This document shows, piece after piece, positions 22,001 through 37,000 of a stretch of 64,000 bases of DNA. The translations under genes were made by a program, and so were the position numbers. How positions within the stretch are numbered: position 1 is the stretch's first letter; each line of letters starts with the position of its first letter. This stretch comes from Aquila chrysaetos chrysaetos (lineage: Eukaryota; Chordata; Aves; Accipitriformes; Accipitridae), in contig NC_044014.1 of assembly GCF_900496995.4 (NCBI RefSeq), forward strand, positions 14,720,501 through 14,784,500. Direction: 5' to 3'. A model generated the notes under the pieces. The model ran no database searches and was not told the DNA's origin. It worked only from the letters and a program-made list of their open reading frames with translations.

Positions 22001-25000
22001 TGGGACTGCTCAGCACCAGGCGGTCAAAGTCATCTGCTGACTGGGGCTGTCGACTCGGGTCCATCAAAGCTGCCTCTAATTTGCAGAGCTCCTTCTCCTT
22101 CTTCTGCTTCTCTAGCTCCTTCTCCTTCTTTGTTTGTTTCTTCAGCTGAAAGAGCAAAAAAGGAGGACTGGGGAAAAGCAGGCACTTCATAGGCAGGCCC
22201 AGCTACAGCACAGCCAGACCTCAATATGTCCAAGGCTTGGTGGTTTTCACAGGAAGAGGTAAAGCCAATTGTTTAAGAGAGGAGGAAAATGGTACACACC
22301 CCCCACCCCTTCACACACAGTTCACACCTCCAAGAAGAGCAGCAGTACATGAAATCTCATTACTTTTCATGAAATACATTGAGGGACCAAATATTTTGCT
22401 AGTCTTGCACCCCAACTGCAGGATTCACGCTTCACCCCTCCCTCTCATTCTTCCATCTTTACCCTCTGGGCCAGTGCTCACCACCACCCTCCACTCTATA
22501 AAAATCCAGGATACATGGGGAGAAATTGTGCAAGACTGGGGTATGTTGCTGGATCACTAGGGTGACTCGGGTCTAAACTGGGAACTGATGGTGCCATAGC
22601 CCTCTGCACAATGCAGCTATACCTTGGGCAACAAAGCATCAGCCATGCACGGCCTTTACAGAGGGGATGGGGGAAATCCTGAAGAGCAAACATGAAAGCA
22701 ATTTGTGAGCTTGTTTCCGATTTTGCTGAACTGCTCACACTGAAAAACTCTTCTAAAAAATTACAACATAAAAGAATAATTTTTTGGTGTTTTTCTAAGT
22801 AAGAGGACTGTAATTTGAAAAGGGTTTTCATCTCCAGGTTTTCCTGTAAATTTACAACTCAGAAAAGTAAAAAACAGAGCTGACATCAAACACAAAAATT
22901 TTGCTTTCATGAAAATGTTTGTTTGACCCTAAATAATTATCTTTTTTAGCATGTCAACATAAGAAGCCCTATTCTCATGCAGCCATGGTAAAAATAGGGC
23001 CTCTTCTCCTCTGCTTCAGAGATATCTGCTGCTACGCCCAGTGCTCAGAGTAGTTAAGGAAGTTCTGTACTAGCTGTCAGAGATGTCCCCTTGGGTTAAA
23101 AGGCTTTGCTATGGGGCAGACAGACCTGCAAATACTGAAACACCACCACCATGTGGTGTCTCCTGTGCAGACAACACTAGTGCACAGTACCTTTGACTGT
23201 AGATCCTCCTCCTCCTCGCTCTCTGAGCTCTCTTCCTTCTGATTCAGCACAGGTATATCCATTGCATTCATGTCGTCATCCCAGGTGAAGCCCATGGAAA
23301 CCTGCAGCCTGGGAGCTTCATCAGGTTTCTTTATCTGTTTGGAGGAAGACAGGGAATGCCCTGGGTTTTAATCTGAAGTTCTTATACTGAGATCAGACAA
23401 CTGCTGTTTGCTTGTGGCTTCTCTCTGGCCAGTACTACTGACTTCTCACACTTGCAAGCAGCCTACCAGCAAAAACATTAAACTCTGGCCACCTTTGCTG
23501 TAATTTAAACTCAATCCACCTCAAGCCATTTTCAGATGACACAAACACCAGTCTGTGTCGCTCCTATCTGCAGCAATGATATTTAGTCATCCAAGTCAAA
23601 ACTGACATCTCAACAGGACTGGAAAGTCATTTCAGGCTCAGGTTCTCCTCCAAACTTCTCACCTTAGATTTCTTTTTAGCTGCCTCTTCCTCCTGGTCAT
23701 CATCATCCTCCTCCCGGTAATATATCTCAATTCCACTGTCATTTTCATCTGCTGGGCAGACCTTTCTTTTTTTTGGCTTCGCCTCCTGCAACAAGGGGAA
23801 ATGAGTGGATGTTGGATGGCAATAACTGGGATGAATCTTAAAGGCAATTCTGATCACAAAGTAAAGAGCCTGACAGCAGAGAGAGGGTGGTGCCCTGGCA
23901 CAGCATCCCCCACTATCCTCTCACATAACAGAGACAACAGGGAATAAACCCATGCTCACCTACATGTGGTGCCAAGACCAACAGGACGGGCCACACAAGC
24001 AACACAGTTGGGCTGCTAATTCAGTTAGCTCCCGCCCAAATGGAATAGTTTTTGATCTTTGCTGATCTCTAATGCAATTTAATCTTTTTTTCCTACTCTG
24101 TATAATTCCTCAGCCTGATCCTAGTGGATCTTCCTAGTCCCTTCAGTATTTGGGCCAACCAGTCCTTTAGCATGTCCTGTGCAATCACATCCATACCTGC
24201 TCACTTTCAGAGTTTTCTCTTGTGCGTTTTGCCTTCAGCTTAAGCTCTTCTCTCTTTTCCCTGTCATCTGCCTCTCTTTTCTCTTCCTCTGCATCATATC
24301 GTGGCAGGCCTAGGGATTCAGGCAAGACGCTTGGCATCCCAGTGTCCTCGGGCAGGAGAGAGAGCTCAATATGTTTTTCTTTCCCATTTACACTGTGGTG
24401 CATTGCCAGGAGTAGCAGGAGAGAAAAGGTGGGGGGAAAAAAAAAATCAGAGCATTTGCAATGACTGCAAGGCTATGAACTTCTTTCAAATCTTCCTGGC
24501 TTTTATCCTCCCTCTTTCCATCCTCTCCTCCTCCACCATCTCCTTTCCACTAATACATGGCCCATTTTAAAGAACGTTGGACCTACCCAAGCACCTTGGC
24601 AGTGAGCAGCTTTCCTTCAGGCAGGTGCTTTTCATATAAGGAGTGTTTCTGTACAAAGTAAGGGGAAACATTCTGGAACAGGATTCGGCCCAGAAGAGAA
24701 GTGGACAAGCTGAGAAGAGGAGGAAAACAAAAATAAGTATTCCATAGTGGGGGAAAAGAAAAATAAAAAAGTGCAGTGACTGTATCTGTAGCACCACCAG
24801 TTCTATATTGTGTCACACAAACTTTCGCTACTTTAATTTCATAGGCTCAAGAAAGCAGCAATGACATCGTGATTCCCAGGAGGAAATTCATTTTGCGACA
24901 CTGCATTATGCCAGAGACTGCCCTCAAACAAGATTCCAGAATCATACATTCAAAACAAGTTCTCCAAGACCCCTCATTTCCCAGAATAATTTTCTTATGC

Positions 25001-28000
25001 TACTTACCCAAAGAATACACCTGATGGACTGATTGATTTGACATAGCCTCTCACTAGCTGGCCTTTTTTAACATCCTTAATACATGTTATTTCAACATCC
25101 TCCACTTTGCTGTTTCTCTTTGGGTTTAGCCTAAAAGAAGAGAGAGGTTAGAAGTTAAAGCACTCGTCTGAATAATCCACATTGTGCTCTGGATATCAAA
25201 AAAAGAAATCTGTGTTAACAACAGCTAGTACCTTCTGGGAAACATACCAGATCAGAGACACCCTTCAGTTTATTCAAATGTACTAATGGACTACCTGCAT
25301 TTCTGCGAAGCTATACGTAGCATTAGGGAATAGACACGCTGCTGTAAACAAAGCCAAGCAAAACAGATCAGCCTGGCTTCCTCTGACACTAAGAAAACGA
25401 GGAAGTAAAATGCTGTCTGAAACTCTGCACAGCATTGGCTTGGGTTTTTTTCCCCGCGTATTTCTAAGATACTTCATTCCACATGGTTTATGCATTTTTG
25501 TTCCATAGAGAAGACAAAGCAAGAGGCTCAGTTTTAAGAGACATTTAGGACTAAGTGTGCTATTTAATCAAAATCATTAAAATGCAGCTGAACATTGAAA
25601 AATAATGTGTTTGTATTGCAAATTTAATGGTGGAACTTTCCCTTTCTTTCCAAATAAACAAAAAAGTTAAGTTAGATCTAGAAACTATGATGAACAGAAA
25701 TTAAATCTGAACCCACTCTATCAGCTCTACATTGTCAGACATCTCCACATTTGCCGATACACAGGAAAATCTTTCTGAAGTAGGGACAAAACTCATCCCT
25801 CAAAAAAAAAAAAAAAAAAAAAAATTTAGTCCTTGTCCTTTTAACACTTCGCACTGATCTGCCCAAACCAACAGTTACTGTATTTCACTGTCCTCTTCTT
25901 CACTAGTAGATCAACAGACTGGAGGGATGACACATACCGGGATTGCCGGAGAGATAACTGGATTTTGCCGTTCTCATTGGAGAGGATGCAACACCTGCAT
26001 GGCAGAGTAAGGGAAGAAAACAGAAAGCTTTTTTACCTGTTAAAAAAGCCATAGGCAGAAAATAGATATTTTCACTAGCAGAATGAAGCTCTAGAGGAAA
26101 CAAACCACTCTGTCCCTCAGAGCACTTGCTGTCTAACACAAACCAGCATTACACAACAGTTCATGAAAACTGCTAAAGGGCTTTTTGAAACATATCTACT
26201 TCCTTTATCCAGTCTCTATTGCTAGTACAAAAGACTTAGATTGTTACAGCTCAGTCACTTGGCCTGTTGCACTCTCCAGCATTCCCAACAAGTCTGTGAA
26301 GTAGGGAAATGCAATTACTTGTGCATTATAAATGTAAGGACAACTGACTTGCCAAACAGCCCACAGAACCACAGCAGAGCTGGGATAAGTGGCTTCCCTC
26401 AGTCCCATCAGCACCTTAGCTAAGAGAGTAGCTACTCTCAAAACAGTCCAAGACAACAGCTGAAAAGGGGCTTCTTCACACATGGAAAATAAAAGACTTT
26501 CACCCAAAGGCATATAAGGTCATAAGTCAGCATTACTTGTTAGCTATAGACTGAAGCTTACAGGTCTGGCATCATCTTATGGCAGTGAAAAGCCTGTCAC
26601 CAAAGGGGGATATTTCTAAGCCTTGCAGCTGGAGGGAACAAGAAAAAGAATTACTGACCTGACAATCTTGCCAACTTTGAAGTCACCCAGAGGATTCTCC
26701 GTGTAAGTATCATTCAGGTGAAAGATGCTGACTTTGCCAGTCTTCCCACCTGGCAGCGCAATGGTCAAACCAACGTGTGGAGTCACCTTTGTTACCAAGC
26801 CTACAGTGATGGTGCCCTGCTCCAGTGACTGAATTCCTGGTAAAAGTGAAGGAGGGAGAAAGCTTCATAATACTCCAAAAGCATGCAATCAAAGCAACAG
26901 GGGTAATGAGTCAGTGAAGCCGATTTTAGTTGCCTAGTCACATATCAAGCCCACCAACTTTTGTTAAGGTGCAGTCTATACACTCTCTCACGTTCACAGC
27001 AACGTTTGTCTTGGTAGCCCAGACAAGGTCCCCTTAGTTGCACAGTTCCAGGATCCAGGATCCATAATGACAGACAAATGCTGGCAAATGTACCATCTCA
27101 TGTCTGAGATCAGAAGGGAATACATTCCTAAGGGGTCAGGGAAGGCTTCAGTCTGAGACAGCAGGGAAGTGATTCTTTAGTCTATAGGTCTGACCTCTCT
27201 TGCCTTGCATGCTGCTACATCTGGGTCAGGCTCCCAAAGATTAGTTCTGTCCTACAGGGAAGTACAGCTTGGCTCTGGAGTGTAACATCTTCACCTGAGG
27301 GGTCAGTGTAGGCCTACCTCTAAGTAAAGCATCATATGCAGTGGGGTCCTACTGTTAAAGCTCCACTATACCTGTGAGTGACAAGCAGAGGTTTGTTTCT
27401 GTGACATCTGTTCCAGTCACTGTAGCTGATACTGCCTGGCCATTTTTGAAGCTCTTTTCCGGATGTTTTAAGACCTGAAAGAAAAGACAGATTTCCACTT
27501 ATTACCAGAAAAGGAGCTTTGCACAACTCTGACTGGTGATTCTCCTACGAAGCCTTATACTTTCTATACACATCTTTGATGTGTATACTTGACTGATAGC
27601 TCAGCATCGCTTCAATGGTTCTGCTATCCTCAGCCAAACTAGCTACAGGCATAGTACTTGCTTCTCAGTGAGGCAGTGACACCTAAAGGGCAGAGGACTG
27701 GATTATGAGTTCACATGGATGTCAGAAGTGTCTGCAGTCATTACTTGCAGCCATGTGCACAGAAAAAAAATTTTTATAGCTTATCTGTAATGGCCTCTTA
27801 CCTTGGTGTTCAGAGACAGCAGCAGATGAGGAACTCTTCCTCGAATGTCAGGGGCGACTTCTACCTCCAGCCAATTTTTGAGGATGTTATACTGAGAAGA
27901 CACCAAATAACCAGAGAAGACAGCATGAGACCTTGGGAAAAAAAACCCTTCCCTGGTGGATTCACTGATTTTTAAGGCTAGAAAGAACTACTCCAGCCTT

Positions 28001-31000
28001 GGCTCTTGCACCAAGCAAAAATGGTGATTTGGCTTCTACTCTTACAAGCATAACACTGCTGTAGTTCACAGGCAAGTGCACACGGGATCAGCAGTGAGCG
28101 TACTTTGTGCTGATGGCATACACAATTTCTCAAAGGCCATTTTGCTAGAGCGCAGGGTGGGAAGCATCTGCTGGCAACAAACAGGCATGTCAGAGAGGAT
28201 GAGTCAGCTCGACTCTGTCAAGTATAGAAAATGTGACTTCCTTCTCCTACTCTCCCCGTAAGACACTGCACTTTGCATGGGTCACTCTCACAGTTAATGA
28301 AGACCACAGTAGTGTCAGTGTTTAGGTCTGAATTAAGGCCCTTGAGGTCACCCCCACTTGCTGCATCCCCCAGCACACTTCTTAGGAAGACTCTGACCTC
28401 ACCTTTTTCACAAAACAGGTGACTGTCTGTCCAACATTGTAGAGTCCAAGTTTCTTGAGGGCACTGTCTTCTTTAAAGTTCAGCATTGCTGTGACCTTCC
28501 CTTCTATTTCACTGTTTGCAAACAAAGAAAGAGGACATCAGTAGGACGGCTTTGGTCCTAATGGTGAAGATAGGAGTTAGAAACCCAGGAGATTATGGTG
28601 AGCCAGTACTACTGTGACAATGCCTTTGTGACATTCATCCCCATCCCCTCCCCAGCTGCATCCTTCTGCAAGGAATTAATTCTTCCCTGGGCTTAAGAGG
28701 GAGTCCTTCTGACATGAATGGACATGCCAGAGTCCAGACTGGCAGAACCTGAAGCCAAAAGGACGTTCAAAGGAAATCACGTGCTAGGAGAGCACTGTGA
28801 GGTTTAACACAGCTCCCAGACCCAAGTTAGTGTGAAAGAGAGAGTAAGAGGCCTTGCCATACCGCATACAGGTGTGACCTTGCTCATGGCCAGCTCCTTC
28901 ACAAATGAGAGGAACAAGGGAGGGAACCTACAAGGATACAAGGTCTGTGAAGCATCTGCACACAGCACATACGCCAACAATTACCTTGGTCGAATGCTGA
29001 GCTCTGGAATGGACCGTGTGAAGTGCGGATGGGTGATAGGCAGGTACCTAAAGAACAGGAAAAGGATCAAAGTTTCTCATGATCTCCCCAGGCCCCAGTC
29101 ACCCACCTGTAATCCCTCTGCACTGGCAAAAAAAAAAAAAAAAAAACCCCAGGTGTAAGCCCTCTAAAACTACCAAAACCTTCCAGTTCCAGTTCTTCCT
29201 ACTACTATTTCAGTGGCAATTTAGGTACCCAAAATACTCCAGCAAATTTAGCCCCTGGGGCCAAATCCTGCTTGTATTTATGGCTTCCACTGGACCTTAA
29301 GAGTTTAGACATCTTTTTTTCTTGCAATCTACACTCAAGACAAATACAGTGACACAGGTAGAGAACTAATTCACTGAAACCTGGATCTGGGATAGAATAT
29401 AATAGCATATCTCCTCAGGCCTCAGCTACCCCAGCAAGGGTAGCTGTAACAGCAGCTGGTGACAGAGGGAACAGCCTAGACCATCTGAAATGAGTTACTG
29501 TTTCACCCCTTGCATTGCCCAAGAAGTACTATTATGTGCATGTTTTCCCACCTGTGAGTATTCACATCTCTGCCTCCAATGACTCGAGCAGTCACCTTCT
29601 GTCCAGCTTTCAGAGTATACGTTGGAAAAGAGCCTATGGGCACTTCATCCAGAATCCGGGATGCATGGATTGAACCTGTCAGCTTGTCATCAATAGCAAC
29701 TGTGACATGGGTTGGTTTGACGGATTTAACAGTACCAGTAACAGTATCCCCCAGGGAAAGCGAGTGTTTCACAGCAGGAAGCATCTCTTCTAATGCTGTC
29801 TCAGATTCGCTCCGGACCCTTACAAAAACTTTCTTCTTTGCTGGGTCTTGTACTGCTAACAAGACTCCGTGGTCATTCACCTTCACTACTTTTAAGGTTG
29901 CAAAGATTGTTTGTCCCACCTTCAGTTTTTCTGAGTCAAAGCGGAAGGTGTCATTGAAGTGAGATGCTATGGGGATAGCTGCCAGCTGGCCTGTCTCCAA
30001 CAAAGACACAATGGCAAAGTCTTCTGCTATGTGCTGCACAATGGCGGAGTGCTGGGAGTTCTCTGTGAGCCGCTAGACAGAAATGGAGATAGTGACTTCT
30101 CCTGCTGAGATTTTGATTCCTTCCACTCTACCTCCCACAATTCTAAAAGAGGAAACAGCCCCTCCCTCAAAATTCATTAATTGCCTAGAGTTTGCTAGAC
30201 AAACAGAAACACACAAATCCAAAAACTGAACACATACTTGCTTGGCTCTTTGTTTTAACAGTTCTTCCCGAAGAGAAACATACACCTTGGAGGTGAGGGC
30301 ATCCACATGGAGAACCAATGCCTTGGTTTTCTCACCAGGAACAATATTTTTGTCTACAAATGAGAATAAGGAGATTATTGCCTGATGTCAGTGAAGAATT
30401 TTGACCAACTGAGCTAGTGGAACATGACAGAGAGGAAGTGTTGCCCATAGTTCAGTTTAATTCCTGAAGACCATAGTGATAAAAAGACTGCTTAATTACT
30501 TATTGTAACTAAGTTACTGTAACAAAGTCAACTTAGTACCAAACATATAATAAGTCTCTTTAAGAAAAGAACAGATTCCTCCAACATTAATGGCAAGGAG
30601 GAAAAAAAAAGGGGGCTTTTTTATTTGGAAAAAGAGTCTGATGCTTTCATGGAAGAACTATATTGATTTTATGAAGTTGCAACTCTTAAATAATGCAGAC
30701 AAGGCTGACTAAACACAAAGGCAAGGTAATATAGATTTTAAAAAAGATTATGCTAACATTTGCACAAAACCATCATCAGTCTATCTGTTGCTGAGGAAAC
30801 AAAGAAACTCTTCTGAACACAGAAGTGCTGGGGTATTACTCCTGCTGAAGTTAGCAGTTTATATTGGTTTCATTGGTTTATTCAATATCTCAGCATGTAC
30901 TTGTTTGGTTCTGCATAATATGGCACTTTTCTGCTTTAATTTTTGAATTGCAAAGTACTGAAATTGCAGTCCTGTTCTAAAGTCATGTTGATTTAAAAGA

Positions 31001-34000
31001 AAAATTAACAGCAATTTCAGGTAGAGCATACTCCAAGGAACATATTTTTAAAGTAAGAAGAAAAAAAATTGAGAAAGCTGGAGCTTGTATTAATACTTTG
31101 TCTATATACAGTATGCTTCAACCAAGGATCTCGGAGCACAAACTAGACCTTACAAGAGGCCCAAGATATGAGGCAGGATTAGGTCTGGTTTACAGATGGC
31201 ATAACAGAGGCACAAATAGGTTTAAATGATATGTTCCCAATCATGCAAATGGGTCGGCAACACATTAGGAAACTAAACTACTCTTCAAGCCCATTCTTAC
31301 TCTGGTCAGGCTCCTCCCATGTTAGTTCCTCAGCAGCAGAATTCATTTCAGAACAGAGGTTTCAAAGTACAAGAGTGAAAACCAAACCAAGCAAAGACAA
31401 GACCCTCACCTCCCAAATGGTAGCGAGTGGCTGTTACAGTCAAGCCTGTGACACAGCTGCCGCTGAACAGTGCTGAGCCATCCTCCTTCACATCCTGCAC
31501 GACCAGCTGCAGTTCCTTCCCAGGCACCAACTCACAAAGGCCTTGGGCCATGCTGGGCTCCCCTAAATAAAGAGAAGAAGAAGTGGGAAGTCAGTTTTAC
31601 CTATGTTGTTTCTTTGCAAACAAAGACAGCCTTCACATTTGCTCAAGAGTGCACAAACAAGCATTTATATCCACCTTCATAACAGAAAACAAAGTTTAGG
31701 CTCCTGAATCTGTAGAAATACAAAGTAAATTCTAAGAGTTAATCAAAGTAGAAACACTTTTGTGGCATTAAGGATCTGATAACTTTGGAGAGAACATTTT
31801 CCAATCTTATAGAAACACTGGCACACCACATTGCATATAGAAGAAGGTGAAAGCAAAATAGATTAATACTAAAACCACAAAGCAGACCTGTCACTTCACA
31901 ATTATAGGAAACAAAACATTAAACACTACTGGATATAAAAAGAACCTAAAAAGGCAAAGTTAGAATTTGATAAAAATCAACTGCAATACATCCAGTATTC
32001 CTAACACTAGAAAAACAGCATGTGAGAAAACCTTTGCTGGAGGACTCATTCAGCAAACCTGTAATACAAGTAGGCAAATCTATTTGTAGAAACTCATCCT
32101 CATGTGAGCACTAGTTTTGGGTTATCACAAGAACTTGAGTGCCAGCATAAATATCCTTGTACTTTCTAGTTAAGCAGATCCTGGCTATGGCTCAGGGGGG
32201 TTGGAAAATCCCTCTGTGAAAGTCAAGCATCCCATGCGCAAATATCAACAATAAAAAACAACTTGATGACCACAGCATGCACAGATGCAGATTTCTGTAC
32301 TATAAGAATAGTAGGAGCAGTTCTCGACTGCCTGTAAAAAACAATGCTAGTGTCCTTCACTGTCATAGTGAAAAAAAGCACTGTTAGATGAAGGTAGAAA
32401 TGGTAATTTCTCATCAGTTATGAGTTACCAGCAAATACAGTATGCATACAAATAATACACAATTACTCTTGTCAACGATTCCTCTTTATTTTGATGGACA
32501 AAGCTAGTCCTATTTGCTTAAACACAGTAAAAGCACCTGCTGCCTGCAGACTATAATAGGCAAATAAGGAAATTCTTCTTAAATCAAAGCCTTCTCCTCT
32601 ATTATTTTAACCCTCCAAAAGCATCATTCACTTTAAACAGATGTACCATTCTTCAAAAAGCACCAGGGGAAAAAAGATCATGGCTTTACCATCAGACAGC
32701 TAACTTGCCCAACCTTTCTAAAATCACAGTAAGTGACGTTGATGCACTGACTCAGGCCAACTCCAGTTGTGTTCTGCTCCTCCATCACTTTTGAGTACAG
32801 AAAATTGACATGATGTCCATTCTGATTCTTATGTGCCTATCACCCTACTATCCAGGCACCGGTGCTGTTTTTCCTAAACTGACTAACTAGCAGGGGTACG
32901 TCTTAAGTGCCTGTTTCCAATACATGAGTTTGCACGCAATGAGAGCCTCCCATATTGCTTATCACCATTCCCTTTTCAGGCATTTGGGGAAATTCAGGTT
33001 TGGGCTTTGGGCAGCCTGTTTTGCTTCACTGGTGCTTTGTGGCAATTCACTCAGGCACACAGAAATAAACTCCTTCTGGACTTCCATGAGTCATTCTTCC
33101 ACTTAAAAAAAAACCCAAACAAACGAGAAAAAACATATTCCTACACCTCTGTTGGCACATTAGATTGGGCCAAGCTGTGAAACCTATATCCCTTATATCT
33201 GTAAGCTCTTTGGAGTTTAACATCTGTTTACTGAACAGAGAAATCAGGTCTACAGACTAAGGCTCTTAAAATACAAGAGCATAGAGTACTAAAAATTAAC
33301 CATTGCCAGATTCAAAATAAACAGAGACAATGCTTCACGTGACACATAATTAAACGGTGAAACTACTGCCATATGTCTCAGTTGATTAACTTTTAGATTG
33401 GTTCATAAAGCAATTACAAATATTCACACCAAAAAAAGCGTCTCCAAGGCTGGAGAAAAGCTTTGGTCCACAGAACATCCAGTCTAACCCTGGCCTTTCT
33501 TATTTTCACTTTCACAGGCCCTTCAAAGAACCCATCCTTTTGTACCATTGTATCTCCCTTCCTCTATTGGTATATGGACCTCACAGTTCGTCTATTTATC
33601 CCCTTATTTTTAATTCTCTAAGCTTCAACCTGAAATCAATGTAAGGGGCCCAGTAGATTTCAGTGAAAAGAGCAGCTTCTTTGGCTTGTTCCAGCTGTAG
33701 CTCCAAAAAGCCTTTTTGTCAATGGCAGACACTGCACACACATCCTTCTTCTAACAAGCTCCTTTCAGAAGCCAAGTCTTTGCTTGAACTGACCTTTCTT
33801 TCACTTCAAAGAAAATGGTTTTTCCCTTTTTGTTCCTCTGGATCCCCTTTTCTGTGATATGATCCCCTTTAGCAGAACATGTGCAAACTTTTACCTCTTC
33901 TTCTCAACAAGTTCCTGATTTCTTTCATCTCCTTGAAATATTGGTTCAGCAGGGCAAAGCTCTCTGCAGCAGAATCACCCGAGCTGCACTCTGACACCTT

Positions 34001-37000
34001 CAGATTGAGGAGCACACGCTGCTTCTCCTCATCAATGCTCATCACCTTCGCAATCACAGTCTGTCCCACCACAAAGTGGTCCTTGGTGTCAGTCACAAAC
34101 TTGTCACTCATGCTCTGTGCAAAGGAAACAAAGGGGCAAGGGTTACTAAGCACAGCTGCTAACTATCAACCACCTGCAGTGCTGTTCAGAAGGGTTTGAG
34201 TTAAGACTTCATGAAAATGCATAAGAGAAATTAACAAAGACTAACGAAAAGCCATCAATTAAAATGAATTACTGAAGTCACATGAAATCCTTGTTGAAGC
34301 TTAAGCTCACTTGAATAAAATCTTTTGTTTCATTTTGGAAGTGAATTTAAACACAAACCTAAAAGCAGCTTTCACCCTACTGGAGGAAACTGTGCAAATA
34401 CAGGATTCACAGCCCTATTGTTCCGTCCTTGTTATTGTACCTTTGCTAAAAAGCCATGTTTCAAGCATGCCTGATTACACACATGCTGTTTACTGAAGTG
34501 AATGCATTGCTTACCACTTTGGGCGCCAGTCCTGTCACACCAAAAGGGAACTCCACAAACACTCCAAAGGGCATCACATTCCTCACATAACCAGTCAACA
34601 GCATCCCAGGCTGGATTTCAGAGAAACTTCTCACAATTTGCTCCTCTTGTACAGCAGAAATCACTGCAGACTTCCTGCTCAAGATCTGAACAACCAGTTA
34701 GGAAAAATGGGAAAAGATGAATGAAAGGAGCTCGATGCCAAGTAAATCTATTGGTGCTGCTAACCATTCAGCTAGAGCACTTTTTGCAGATTAGGCAGTA
34801 CAGGAGCTCAAAATCCCACAATTCCAATTTCTGTCTTGATCTCTCTACACTAAAATTTAGGAACCAATGTCTCTTAAGCTGCTCAGCATTAAAGATGCAT
34901 GCTTCACCCTAGCAGAAATGTCAACCTCCTAACATTTCTGTTCTGATTTTTGGTATAAAAACAGCAACATTTTTGCTAAGGTTGTGATATGATTAACAGT
35001 CCAGAAGCTGGTTGGGAACTTCAGTCCTTTCACAACCAAGTCCTAGTTCCGATGGGATTCTAGCAGCAGCTGAGCCTCACTTTTAACACAAGCAAGTTAT
35101 AATGATTCTTTGAAGCATCGCTAGCTTGACAGGCACTTCCACTTTAACACGCTAACTAGTATATCTTCTGCTTGTTGCAGATACTCTGGATTCCTGACAG
35201 ATATCTCCTTCCCCCCACTTTGTTTGAGTGGTTGAGGTGGCAAAGGATACGATATGGTCTCCCTTGTCACTTAGGCACATAACTCTGGGCAGGACATCTC
35301 CCTCTTGAAGACAATGCCACAGGAGCTTGCAGGTAGCAACGAAGTCAGAGAGGTGCACTGTGGGAATTGAGGCTATCACATTGCCTTCATCTTCTAAGAT
35401 AGAAACCTCTAGCCCACTATCTTTCTTCTTCAAGACTTTCACATCAACCATCTGAAAGGAGAACAAATACAGTGATATAAAATCCCAAGTGTCTTTGAAG
35501 TCATCCCTTTTGATGCATAGGGTACCAAATGCTGTGCTGCAGGGGCTCTGACATTGCCTCCCAGCTCTGTATGAGAAAAACATCAACTAGGCTGAGCCTG
35601 AAAAGCATGCCAACATTGGTAGTAAAATAAAAAGTAATTCTCAGCTCCCAGAGAAATCAAGAGCTAGAAACATTCTCTTGGTTGTGACTTTTTGTTTGAA
35701 GGCCAAAGGGAATAATTTAAACAAGATTAGAACTGTCCTGTTCCTGCATTGGCAGTATCTGCAGGGTGTTGGAAACTGTTCATTCCAAAGACAAGGGAAA
35801 AGGGAAGCATTTCAAAACATTTCTCCTAAATTGCCTTTTTCCAGGGAGCAAAAGCAGCTGCTTTTGGAGTGAGAACATTAGCAGCATCCAGAAGAAAGAG
35901 GACTCCACCTAGGAGTAGGAGCACTAATTGGTACCTCCAGAAGACTGTCCTGGGACTCCTTTATCCTGACCTCTGACAAGAGAGATCCTGGTTTTGATCC
36001 AGGAGGCCAGCCACACAGTAAGAAATGCACATTTAATGCTAGTTCCTGACCACCAACAGCTTTTCTTGAAGCAAGGTTGTTCAAAGCAATACCAAATCAT
36101 TTGGAAAACACATAGGAAAAGGCAAAAAAGAGAGAAGTCACTGAATTCAATACCTCTCCTATTTGATATTTCACTTCCTGTTTCTTCTCTGGAGTACATT
36201 CCTTTTTGTCCTCCGGGGCAGGTTTGCTTGATAACCTGAAGGACAACAAGAGTCTTTCCTGCTGGGGGTCACATTTTAAGACCGTTACTTTAACAACCTG
36301 CAGCCAAAAAAGATAAAACAAAAGTTTAATTCAGCTGACCATCCTCCTCAGTGTGCTACCACCTACAAAATGAGACAGGGAAATGCATACACAGTACACT
36401 TTACTCTCACGCCTAAGGATAGCAGGCCAGTGACTATAACTTAACAGGCTCAAACAGAGCCAAATGTCCTTCTGATCACACAGATGGAAAATGGAAATAC
36501 ATAATCATTAAATGACTTGCTAGAAGTATGTAGCAGGTCTGTAGCAGAGTTGAGAATAAAATTCAGTTCTCCAGATTTGCAGTCAGAAATCTTGACTAGA
36601 AAATTACCTCCTCCTTAGCTAGCCAACAAACAGCAGGATTAAAGACAAACAAAAGCACCAGAAAAAATAATGAAGAGGGCTGAGATCTCTATAAGCTTGC
36701 CCACAACAAAGACCAGAACTTGGTGAACAGCATGGTTCCCAGAGTGCCTGGTTTAAGATGTGCAGGATTTGAAACAAACAGGAAAACCAGAATAATGCAG
36801 AGGCAGAAAACCTCATCCTTCTGATTCTGTAGGTAAGAGTTTTAACTTCCTTAGAAGAAACTGCAGCCTAGAACCCCAAGCTTCTACTAAGTTCTCAGTA
36901 ACTCAACCAACTGTAGTCCCTATGTCACATACCATGGTACCTCCTGCACACCAGAACATAGAGAGCCTAGAAACAACGACAGGCTTGTGAAAGGACATAA

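Noticed and set aside
33460-33640. Possible old reversed CR1 in a PDCD11 intron
   Set aside because: Only a short phrase similar to CCAGTCTAACCCT is present, and the ordered CR1 blocks are missing.
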